Source: Amphibalanus amphitrite (lineage: Eukaryota; Arthropoda; Thecostraca; Balanomorpha; Balanidae). Taken from it: a stretch of DNA of 64,000 nucleotides. The stretch lies in assembly GCF_019059575.1 (NCBI RefSeq), contig NW_024881839.1, positions 528,501 through 592,500 on the forward strand, read 5' to 3'. How positions within the stretch are numbered: the stretch's first letter is position 1; every line of letters begins with the position of its first letter. A model generated the notes under the pieces. The model saw only the letters and a program-made list of their open reading frames with translations, was not told the DNA's origin and did not search any database. The position numbers and the translations under genes are program-made. Of the stretch, positions 22,079 to 34,000 are shown one piece after another.

Positions 22079-25000
22079 ATGGCGTCCGCCGACGTCGCAA
22101 GGTGTTGTGATGATCCAAATTTTGCCGTAATTTGCTCATTTCTCGAAAAATTTGGTGAAAAATGTGGGATTACATATCCCTCTTTCTCCCGGCTTCAGCA
22201 AATGCTGGAGTCAACAGACGAAGGTGAGGTTCAGGCGGTCAAACCGCCACTTTATTTTGGGGGTTGCATTACCACTGAATTTGCACCGGCCCCTAGCTAA
22301 TGGTATTTTGTGTTATTGTGTAATTTACACAGTATTTTGACATGTTTTCACTATCCTCACGCTTTTGATTGTCATCTTATCACTGTCTCCATTGCTGTTT
22401 GACCACAAAAGGATGTGAAATGCAAAGATTTAAAGCCAAAGCCAGTTGGGCAAACTAGGCGGCGGGAATCAAAATATGGAGGCATCAAAATATTGATTCT
22501 AGTGGGCGGAGCTTTGACCATATATGGGCATACGTGCAGACCATCACAGAAACGTCAATTATTCAGCAACCGGCTACAATTTCAAAATAGTTTCTTCACA
22601 AAATGAAGAGCAACGTTGAAGCTACCCGCCAGTCACGAAACAATAGCTCTAACCTCTTTGGTTAGTTTAGGAAAGCGTCTTGAAAATAATCAAGATATTG
22701 ATTCATCACGGCGGCTAATCCCGGCGAGAATCAATATTTTGATTCCGCAAACAGCTGGCTAATCATTATTTTGATTCTGAAATCAGCTGGTTTATCAATA
22801 TATTGATTCTGCGAACATACTTTCTGCAGACGTACTTCACCCTTCAAATTGATTTACGAGATGTTTCTTGTGTGCAAATAATGCAAATTCAATAAATTCA
22901 TGAAGATATTATCAGCACAGGATCGTGTAATTTTTTTCTTGACCTTATTCCCACGGTAGACCAGGGATTTTCAGCACTCACCCTGGCTCCCTGCTCAAAG
23001 CTGCAAGCCTTCGAGGGAATGCGTTAAGGGAGCCGTGCTGACCTTTGTATAGGGGTTGTACCGAGTCGGAGCCGGAACCGAAGCCCGACCATTTTACTCG
23101 GAGCCGGAGCAGGAGCTGGAGCCGATTTTTTCCTCCGGAGCCGAAGCCGTCTGACATTTTCACGGCTCCACATCCCTGCTTTGTAGCATTGATTTTGAGT
23201 AAAAAAAAGTTAACTTATCGTCTTTCACGTGTTCATGAATGTGTTTCTACGCATCTGTATCCCGTCCCATTTCTGTGGAGTACAGTAGGAGATATTTCGC
23301 CGAACAATATCCTCAAGCCCGTTGCACAAATTGCACAATTTGAATGAAAATATGATACACGGATGTATTTGCATTCGCAAATAATACGATGATATTCATA
23401 ACACATTTCACAACGATCCCTGCAATTGCCACACATTTACCATCACAAAGCCTTGTCGTTGACGCTCACACCCCATGCAAAGCAATACTCACTTTTAGGA
23501 CACGTCTCTAATTCAATATAGCTACGTATTTGCAAAACATGCAGTTAATAATATTTGAAACTGAGACCTAACCAATAAGACATACCGTGGACAGGTAAGA
23601 AAAAAACAAATAAACGTCTGGAGAATGACCTCAACGTCTCGATGTTGCCTAATTACAAAGAGCAATTTTCGGTTTCGAATCAAATACATGAAATAAATAT
23701 AAACAAAATTTGTACAGATACACTCAATATAGGGTTTATGATTAGCACGGCTACCTAAAACATCAATCCTGTCAGGTTGAGCCACTTATGTCCACACCCA
23801 AAGCAGGTCGCTTTGGAACACCCCAGTCCCCAAGATCCCATATTACCACCGAAAACGGTCACCAATTGGTCTACTGATCAGCATCTTCAGAACATTCTCG
23901 ACCGAAACGCTATCAGTCCTGTCTGTGTTTTGGTTCGCTTCATCTGGGCTATGCGCACGTTTTTCTACTCCGGTTCTAGGGACGAGATAGCAGTCATCAC
24001 GCGCTGCACCAGCTCGTTCTTTGACAGGTTGGTGACACTGTCGTCATCCGGCAGGATAAACACGTGGCGCATTTCACCCTCGGCCCCGCCAGCCACATAC
24101 ACACTTCCTTAAGTCATATTGTTTCTCGCCACGAGATCAAAGTTCAAAAGGTCGTGATGTAGGTAGTCTCCGCCCAGCCCGAGTCAGGTACTCCGCCGGT
24201 TGGTCGGGTGCGGCCAGGTCCGCGCAACGCCACCCTACTTCGGTCGACGCTCTGGTTGACAGGGATGGCGTTGTCATACAGTTGCCTGTCGACTGAACAG
24301 CGATTCAAGACATTCCTTGGCCCTCTGAAGCCGATCCCCGCAACGACCAGTGTTTGATCCTTGGTTGACCTGCAGCAAACAACAGAACACAATAATTAGG
24401 ACTTTTGTGGACAATAAATTAGGAAACTATATGTGTTATTATTCCCCTTGTTCAGCAACTATTAATTTTAGAATGTATTCAATAAAAAATTAAATACTTA
24501 ATGTCACTTAAATTTCCACTGAACGCCACCAGGTGCGCCAACAACTGTCATCTCATGCAGTTATATAAATTCTGCCAAAAAAGTAGATCTGAGCCCTGAG
24601 GCCAGTTGTACCAACAGAAAAATAGGTGGCTGCTGGATTTTTTTTTTGTCTTAAAGTTACTTCACATACAGAGCATGAACGGTACAGCCCTATCCGTTTA
24701 CGTGCCCATCATGTTAACGCTCCATATGTGAAGCAGTCTTTAGGCAAAAAAATTCTAGCAGGCAGCTATTTGTGATGATAAAACTGGCCTCTAAAATTAA
24801 CTTTGGCATGGACAATCCTGAAAATTAACTATCCAGCATTCCCTGGACAGCCGTACATTAGACACAATTTTCTTGAAGATCACGCATAATGTAAATATGG
24901 CTTACACCATTCAGCAACTTGCTTTTGTTACACTTAAAGTAAGCATCATTAAATATGTAGCAAAAATGGGCAAAGCAATTACAAGCCAAGCATACATACC

Positions 25001-28000
25001 TACTATTTAGATAAGGCAAACACGAACATGCACTACGACCTTTCAATCTTAACTCGGAACAAGTCAATAACCTAGTTGCCATTAAAAATTTAAATGCTAC
25101 AAATTAAAGTTGTAGCAACAATTGGATGAGTGAGACACAAGCAGAGGCTAAAACATCCAAATTATGTAAAATACTGGACATGCACTGCCCCCATTTCATG
25201 AGTCCACCCAACAATTCTATCATGTGAGACAAAACATTAGGCTTCTTGTAACTAATTTATACCGTAACTTTTAAAGGACATCATATTTCACTGAAATACT
25301 ACACCTAAGACATCATTTTCAAAAAAATATAGCTTAAAAAGACAATAGAAGAGTGCGAAGGCGTCCCGCGCCGCTGACGTCGCTACCGCGCCATGTTCCT
25401 AAAACCATCTCTTAAAACGAGTTTTCGGTAAGAAACGTTAAGATCACATGCCTGAAATTGAAAAACACACTTCAAAGTATCTTAAAATATGATCCATTGT
25501 TACTTACACTTCAGAAAAGGTCGCTTAAACAAAATAAAACCGGGAGCACTACGTTGCATCCACACACCCACGACGCCGGCGCGAAATGGCGGGAACCGGA
25601 AATCGTGGCTAGATGCAAAGTAAAAGAATATTTCTTATAAATGAATTATACAACTAAATAACTCATTTTTTATTTTCTTTTAGACAAAATTATGAAAAAA
25701 TTACAAAGGCTCGTCGTTAATGATAAACAGAGCAAGTTTTAACAGCACGTTTTTGTTGAATTATGGCGGCGAAATCTTTGTGCCATTCGTAAAGGTACGC
25801 GCGACAAACGGCTGATAGCCATGCAGCGAAAAATTGAAGCGGGGAAGTTTTTTGTTTTGACTTGTCAAAAAATCTCGCCGTCATGGGGGTTATTTCCGCC
25901 GTAACGGGTCGTCTGAAGGTGGGAATGTCCCAAATTGAATCAAAATATTGATTCTATGCCCATATATGGTCAAAGCTCCGCCCACTAGAATCAATATTTT
26001 GATGCCTCCATATTTTGATTCCCGCCGCCTAGTTTGCCCAACTCAAGGCTATATAAACCAGGTAGAACGTTCCCGACGAAAAAGTGGTGACAAGCGATAA
26101 TTAGTAGCCGCGACCCTCACTTGTTCAAAACTATATCCGCAAGCAGCATTTACAGGCTAGCGGAAATCGACCAATCGGCGTTCGGCAATACTCGACGCTG
26201 ATTGGCCCGATGCTCGTGACGAAATTGCGGGGGACTGTAGCTATTCCCCTATGGCGTTTAATAGACTTACGGCTTTTGAAGGGGATTTATACCAGTTTTT
26301 GTCGGGTTTGAGGCCATTTTTGAGCTTGGATATTCTTTCTGTGACTTTTGACTGTGTAATAACGACATTTAATCATAACATTTCTATATACTACCGGTGT
26401 CACATCGGCCAAAAAGACCGAAGTACATGGGATAGACGGACCACTGCTGATGGGGCCACACATGTCGGCGTGTGGTCATCGGAGGTCCGTGAGGGTTCGA
26501 CATAGGCCCTTCATGGGTCGGTATAGGCCCAGTGGGTCCAGTGCAAGCCTATCGGGGGCCGGTGCTGACCCAACAGGGCCCAGTGGCATATAATGTAAGG
26601 CTGTCTAGGGACGTTGAGGGCTCATGGGGGCCATATAGGACCAATAGGGACCACATCAGTCAATCAGGGGCCATTTAGGCCAATAAAGGCACTTCAGGGG
26701 ACTTGAAAAGGTCATTCAAGAGCTGTGGTGGGCCCATGAGGGGACGGCATTGGTCCAGCAGGTGCAGTCAGGGGATGTTGTACGGGTTTCTCAGTGGCCC
26801 ATTTGGGCATATCAGTGACCAATTTGGACCCAGCAGGGGGCTTTGTAGACCTATCAGGGGCTGGTGATGGTTCATCAGGGGCCAGCGTTAGTCCATCGGG
26901 GCACGGCATATGCCCATCAGAGGTAATTGCGAGCCCACGCTGAACAATGATGGCCCTTCAACGGCCCCTAATGGATCTACATTGACCCATGGGCCATGAT
27001 GTGTCATGTATGCCCCTATGACAGGCCTACTCAGACCCCTGATGGACATTCCCGGCCTCTGATGACCCTATACTGAATGCTAAAGGGGCTCTAAGTTTCT
27101 CCAATAACCCTTCGTCAACCCATTATTACCATACGCTGGCACTAGGGGCCCCACATCAGCCGCAGGGCAGTCCGTGCCATGACAGCATGTCTTTTCGGCC
27201 GATATTACATCGGTAATATTTATTAAAATCATGATTTTATGGTGTCATTATATAGCTAACAGACATAAGAAATATATTTCAACTCGAAAACAGCTCCAAA
27301 CAGCATATAATTTTAAAGAAACTCCTCCGAAATCCAAAAGCCTATTCGGGTCCATAGAGAATAACTGCGGTCCCCCGCAATTTCGTCACGAGCGTCGGAC
27401 CAATCAGCGTCGAGTACTGCCGAGCGCTGATTGGTGAATTTTCCGCTAGCGTGTAAGTACTGCTCGCGGAACAAGAGTTCGTCGACAATCCTCCACAAAC
27501 GTCTGTCACCATTTTTCGTAATGCTAAACAGCCGGAGCGTACCCCCCTGGCCCAACTGAAGCTTCATCACTGACCAATCATTAGGTACCTCATTTTTGCT
27601 GGTTTCGAGGCTACTGGAGATAGAACGACTTAATAATAGACATAATTAACATTGTATGATTTCCATGCATGTAATTGAAACCTGAGGTAGCAGGCATACA
27701 GGCCTGTTGTGACTTCATTTGAGATGATTTATTGTTTTGAACTTGTGCTGGGCCCTGTTTCAAGGCACGATGCTGCAGCGCACTGTGCTTTGTTGCTGTA
27801 TTTGTGCAGTGTTTGAGACTAATTGCCTCGGTGCTCTAGCTGTGAATGTCTGAGTTTGTTGGTGTTTCCATTGAAACTGAATACTCAGTAGTCAGTGGTG
27901 CAGCGAGCTGTAGTGCCGTGCCTTGAAACAGGGTCCCGCTTAAAATGAATGTTAACATTTAGATAGGTATATGTTTTCACATTGGTACCTTCAAAAATAA

Positions 28001-31000
28001 GCCCCTTAAAAAGTGAAGCTTTTTGATTGATTTCCCAATGATGGATTATAAAGTAATCAGGTTTTGCACGAATATCAAAACATTCTGTACCATGCTGGTG
28101 GGTGGTTTCATGCCCCATTCAGGTTTTTTTGCAAATATCTTAGAAATGTATATTTGGCAGACGTTATCATGCATCTTTTCTGCTGACTGCCCATTTGAAA
28201 ATCTCAGACCCTGGCTGTTCATGGACGGGTCACCAGGTCAAGCCAAGTACCTATCCCAGATTAAGTTCCAATGCTCACCATAGCTACACCAATAGAATGA
28301 TCACTGAAGCTTTCAGTGAATGATAAGAATAACTGTATGCTCAAAACGCATATCTCAGAATTTTGATAGCATAAGCAGTCATGACATAAGTCAAGTCACC
28401 TTACCTATCTCAGATTAAGTTCCAATGCTCACCATAGCTACACCAACAGAATGATCACTTAAGCTTTAAGTGATTGATAAGAATAACTGTATGCTCAAAA
28501 TGCATATCTCAGAATTTTGATAGCATAAGCAGTCATGACATAAGGTCAGGCTCATTTTGTGATTTCTCCATTACAAGTCAATGGGATAAAATTGAAATGC
28601 ACCTCTTTTGGAACAGCTTCAAACTTCACTCTCAAATTATAAGAGAACAGCCTAAGGCTAACATGACACACTGATGTGCAACATCACCTATTCTGGTCAG
28701 GTTGTGACCTTGACCTTAGGTCAAATTTCCAAGTGGCCTTTCATTGTTAAAGTATAGTGGCAGTTCATTTGATGCAGTTTGAACTTTGACAAGAGGAACA
28801 GGATGCTGGCAAAATCAATGTGCCAGGCTTAAGTCAAAAGTTGGTGCAGAAAAAAACATTTTCAATAGAAATGTCATTTTTAAGAGTTTTTGTTCTGGAG
28901 GCTTAAAAGCTGATCATAGTTTAAATATGAGGACGCTGTCCAGAAGGAATATTAATAGAGCACCAATAAGCTTTTTCTATGGCATTGTAGCACTATTCAT
29001 CCCTGAGTTATGTACCACTTTGTTGGAAACTGTCAAAATAGGTGAAATTTAACCCATTGGCTGCTGGGCCTCTGCGTCAGCTGCTGGCCGCTGGGGGGGG
29101 GGGCGTATACTTGCTCCCCTTTACTTCTGTGAGCATTGCACGTGCGAAATTTCGATGGGGTACCTCCAACTGACTTGTGCACGGCACCCTACTAGCTGGT
29201 CTCTAGTGATGTGCCAAATTTTAGCACAATCGGCCCAGCCGTTCTCGAGATCTGGAAGTGGCACCCTGCATGTGCGCACATGCAAAATGGGTGCCAACTG
29301 ACTTGTGCACAGCACCCTACTAACTGTTCCCTAACCATGTACCAAATTTGAGCGCCATCGGTCCAGCCGTTCTTGAGATCTAGAAACGACCTTCAGTAGG
29401 CGGAACTATGGTCAAGCGTACCCATTTTCGGGAACGCATTTTCGTTCCCATGTTTGGGAACGATAAACCCAAATATGGGAACGCCATGTAGGCATTATTT
29501 AAAACAAGAAAAAGAACCGTTAAATGACGTCCAAAAAATATAAAACGATCGTGAACCGCCTGATATTTGTCTCAATATTGTTGGGAAAGAGTTTGATATT
29601 GTAAGGCCCATCGTAGTTTCAAATCATTCCCCTATTTCTAAAGCAGTCCATCATCCGGGCCGCGAGCCCAAATTTGGGAACGCTATCGTACACTGGCGCT
29701 GCAAGCGTTCCTTATTATGGGAACGGCGTACCCAAAATTGGGAACGATTTCACCGACGCCTTTCAGGGGCTCTTTTCATTAACAAGCATCACGTCCAACG
29801 CCGCAAATTATTGTTAACGCAACAATCATCAGATGACCTTTCCGGCAAGACCGTCGCATGTTTCGCCCGGTCTTCTGCGCTTTTATTCCCGTCGATCTCG
29901 CAGCGGGTACGCCCCCTCTGCAGGATTACGTAATTCACAACGCTCAGCGATGTTCAACAAGGTCTTCCATACCTATATCCACCGTCCGTGCCGAGGGTGG
30001 AGACATGTCAAGCACCTGTCTGTTTATCACCGATAGTTGACGAGTACAGGGAAGTATCCAAAAATGGGAACGCTGAATATGTTACACCCTCAAAACACCT
30101 AGTCCCAATGAAAATCTAGTTTTTTCCTTTCTTAATGAGTGTAAGTGGCAAAAGGCCTGATAGGATGGGCACGAGGAATGATCGAAATCAGCATAGAAGT
30201 TATAAATAAGCCACACAGAGCGACCTATATAAGAGAAATTCTCCCAAAACGATCATGCTTAGAAACACGGAAGACAAAAACCACGCACATGACGCTCCTT
30301 ATAAAACAACGCTAAACAGCTAGCATCCAAATAAAATATGTCTTTCCGGGCTGATAAAAAACAGCTGAATAATTTTCGACCACTTAAACTGAGTTTACAA
30401 CAGTAGTTCGGTAAAATCACGCACGTTCTACGCGGTCGTCCGCCTCGACACCAAATGTCAACAATATTACCTCGGGACTGTCCGCGTGTTCGCTTGCATA
30501 TGTCAGCATCGGGTGTCGCTAGTATGAAACTTCATAACCAGGCGAAAATTATTATACTTGACCTCAAAATGTAAAAAACGCTTCATTTTCCTTAAAATTG
30601 CATGTTAAATGTAGTGTAACCCATGTTTTCACCATTCCGTCATTTCAAAAAATCATTAAAAATATCATTCGACGGTCAATTTCCTTGTTCAACGGTCAGA
30701 TTGAAGATAATTTTATAGAGACTTAGTAGATACTTAAATTAGCGTGCACTTTTTTGAGACGTGATGCACTAATGAGTTTTAGTGGGCGAACGGCCGAAAA
30801 ATTACCTTCCGTTCTCATAAATGGGAACGCCCGTTCCCATATTTGGGAACTCCGTTCCAAAATTGGGAACGTTCCTATATTTGGGTACTCATGACCATAG
30901 TTCCACCTACTGCCTTTGCACGTGCGCACGTGCAGCAGCACCCCAACTCTGGCACATGGATATGCATTGCCTAGTGGGTGCCTACCTACATGCCAACTTT

Positions 31001-34000
31001 CAGCGCAATCGACCAAGTAGTTACCGAGATATTGCAACTATTACGAAGCTGACACCTCTTTGTTTTGCACGTGGCAGGTGCATAAGGGGTCACCCACATG
31101 CATCGGGAATAGTCCAGTACTTGGTAGAAGGAATGAAGCTACCCTACAAAAATTACCGCTTGTAAATCGGTCAAGTGGTTGCCGAGATATAAGCCTCGCA
31201 AAAGCGTCCGCACGGCCGGCCGGCCGGCCGCTCATACTCAGAAATTTCCGTTAATCTAGGGAAAGACTACCTAGGTTCTGAAAAAGTGTAATAGGTTTAT
31301 AGCAATCCTTGACCATTGTGTTTCAGTTCACGATGCGCTGAAGCACTTTCACATCCGACTGATGCGGAAGGCGAAGCGGCAGGTGAAGCCGGACCTGTGG
31401 GAGAAGGCACTCATCACGTTCAGCCGGCCCATCTGCAAACAGGACGCCTGGGAGCTGGAGCGGTTCGGCTACAAACAGGCCGACCTCGGCGTCAAACTCC
31501 GTGTCCTCAAGGTGCGTGCCAGCGGAGAGGCGGGAGTAGTTTTCGCGGATTGTGAAGCATCGCTTGTCAACAATTCATTGCATAGTTACTTTCCTTTTGT
31601 CAAGTATAATTTATATTGACAGTACCAATTTGCTTAGGTAAAATGGCTAATGGAATATAAATGCCTGCTTTTTAACCCGCGACCTGGTGGGGGGGGCTAT
31701 TTTTTGCCCCCCCCCCCTCCAGACTTTTCGATATATCTCCAGAACCGCTGCGCCGATCGTCACCAAACTTTCAGTACCCTCCCGGACATCAATTTTACAT
31801 ATGGTGACCAAAAATTTTTCCAAAGGCTATGATAGGTTGGCCGGAAATGACGTCAGAGTGACGTCATGTTCTGCCGTTTTCGACCCAAAAAAGGGTTTCG
31901 CGGGAAGAGCTGTCAGGCCTATAGCTTTGCAAATACAGAAAAATCGGACATAAAAGCTGTAGAATTGACAGGGCTACAAAACGGCTATCTCGGATTTTTG
32001 AAATTTTTGGATTTTGACCCCCAAAAATCAAAAAAAAGTTTTTTTTGATATAATGATCGAAAAATCCAAAAAGTTTTTTGAATTTCGCAAAAACCGGAAT
32101 ATATGTGATAGTCCTTACCGCCTTCCATCCACATACCAAATTTGAGATTGATACCTCTTTTTTTTTGGCGAAGTTATAGCGAAAAAACTGTTCAAAATTG
32201 ATGACGTCAAATTTTCGAACTCAATTTTTAGCAATTCTAGACCCCGTAGCGCAAAACAAAGACCACCATTAGACTCCCCGTGACGAGCTGCATCGAATCA
32301 ATACCCATTTTATGCAAAACTATCAACTTTAAAATTTGACCTTTTTTGGCCTGACCTTGATCTGACCTTGACCTAAACTTCACCAGAAAGTGACCTAAGC
32401 CGTACCTGATAGTCTTATAACCAGCACCATTGAGTTGGAAATGAAAAATTGGCCATAAAACATGCATCACACAACCTTAGTAAAGTTGGGCTCATGTGAC
32501 CTGACCTGTGACCCTTGGTGACCTGACCTGTGACGTGGCCTGGTATTGTCAGTGACCTCTAATAGCAACATATCTACTAGGCAACTGACGCCCTATCGCT
32601 GATTCTCGACAAAATGCGTTTTCCTCGGTGTTATAGCGCATTCCCTAGAAGACCCGTGAACGGTGAAACATTTCATCTTTGACCTGACCTGTGACGTCAT
32701 CGGTGACCCCGAGGTCAATGAAATTTGGTTTCCTTCGACAAATTTGACAGGCCTTTCGAACGCCGTTTGAATTTTGCGGATCCGTCCAGTAGTTTCGGAG
32801 ATACGAGGGGGGGAAATAGCCCCCCCCCCCACCACCACCAGGTCGCGTCATAAACAGACCCCACCAGGACGCGGGTTAACACACTGGCCTCGGCATTTGA
32901 GCTGCCTTGTATTTTACAGATTTATTTTCCTTAGTGAAAGTATTGATAATGCAAACCATATAATTATGTTAATCAAATTGATGTGGCATATTTATGTTGC
33001 CTTTGGGTAGCCGCCTTCGCCTGTGCTGCTTAGTTTACACATGCCAATTTCTCCCTTGCAGAATCTGTGTGAGGTGCAGTTTGACCGTAACAAGAAGTTC
33101 AAAGACGAAGTGAACAAGGAGAGTGCCACCGAGCTGCGGCGCCAGCCTCTGGGCCGCGACCGGCACGGCAACAACTACTGGTACCTGCTGGACGACGACT
33201 GTCAGCTGCGCATCTACAAGGAGGACATCGACGACGAGACCTGGCAGGTGGTGGCCACGTGAGTGATCGCGCGGCGGGGCACCGGGTGGGGATGCGTGGG
33301 GGCCGGGGGAGGCTGGGAGGATCCGACCCTCCCAGCCCCAGCCCCCCCCCCCATCTCAACTGAATCGGTTGAGGTGTGGGATTGAGATATCGGCGGAATC
33401 TCGGAGGGTGGTGGTAGGTCGTCATTGGAATGATGGTTGTCATGTTACGCACCGTTTTAAACGTTGGCCTCCTCACTCACCGTCCAGGAGCCAAACTGAA
33501 AGAGTTGGACACGGTAATTAATCCCATGATTATTTGTAACGAGCAGCGATAAAACAGTTTGTAACAAAGCATGGGTGCAATTAATATAGCGGTGGTTTTC
33601 ATTCTCTCACGGGCAGTCACACTATGCCGATTTGAGAATATCTTGTAGGCTGGTAATGAATGGGTGGGAAATTGGTATGATAATCACCAGGTGTTTCAAC
33701 ACGGAGGCGGGCTGTTTTCAAGTGTTTCTATTATCAGAGAGCATGCCGTTTCTTGGTCCGTTCGTTTTTAGTGTCTGGGACTGTCTCCGTAGTCCGTCAG
33801 ATACCGCAGTCCCCCACTGACATCTGTGTGCCGTCCGCTCTGCCGCCAGTGACCGGGAGAGCATGGTGGCGCTCATCCAGAGCCTGCAGACCGAGTCGCC
33901 CGTCGGCACATCGGTGGACAACTCGCAGGCCAACAGTGAAGAGGAGCTGCTGCAGGCGCCGGCCGCGTCCGTCGCCGCGTCTGTCGGCCGACCTCAGCCC

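Larger units (their letters stand above)
22443..26043. mobile_element. 3.6-kb TIR element with exact 89-bp terminal repeats, in RSF1 intron 1
   Basis: Positions 22444-22532 and 25955-26043 are exact inverted copies (AGTTGGGCAAACTAGGCGGC...), sharing their terminal sequence with the 944-bp element in TM9SF2 intron 1. Subterminal GAATCA...TGATTC palindromes recur at 22690-22815 and 25935-25955. No clean target duplication is visible; CAAAGC on the left against CAAGGC on the right is the best candidate. The interior is mostly AT-rich, with only degenerate coding sequence on the minus strand at about 23.9-24.4 kb. It contains a 128-bp hAT-like MITE. It is probably non-autonomous, or its transposase is too decayed to recognise. 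Confidence 0.75.

Noticed and set aside
26048-26056. TATA-like box CTATATAAA
   Set aside because: It lies between two transposons inside an RSF1 intron, and no transcript or coding exon follows.
28700-28730. TGACCTTGACC nuclear-receptor-like half sites
   Set aside because: The same TGACCT motifs recur inside repeats at about 32.35-32.54 kb, so they are probably repeat sequence and not a dedicated response element.
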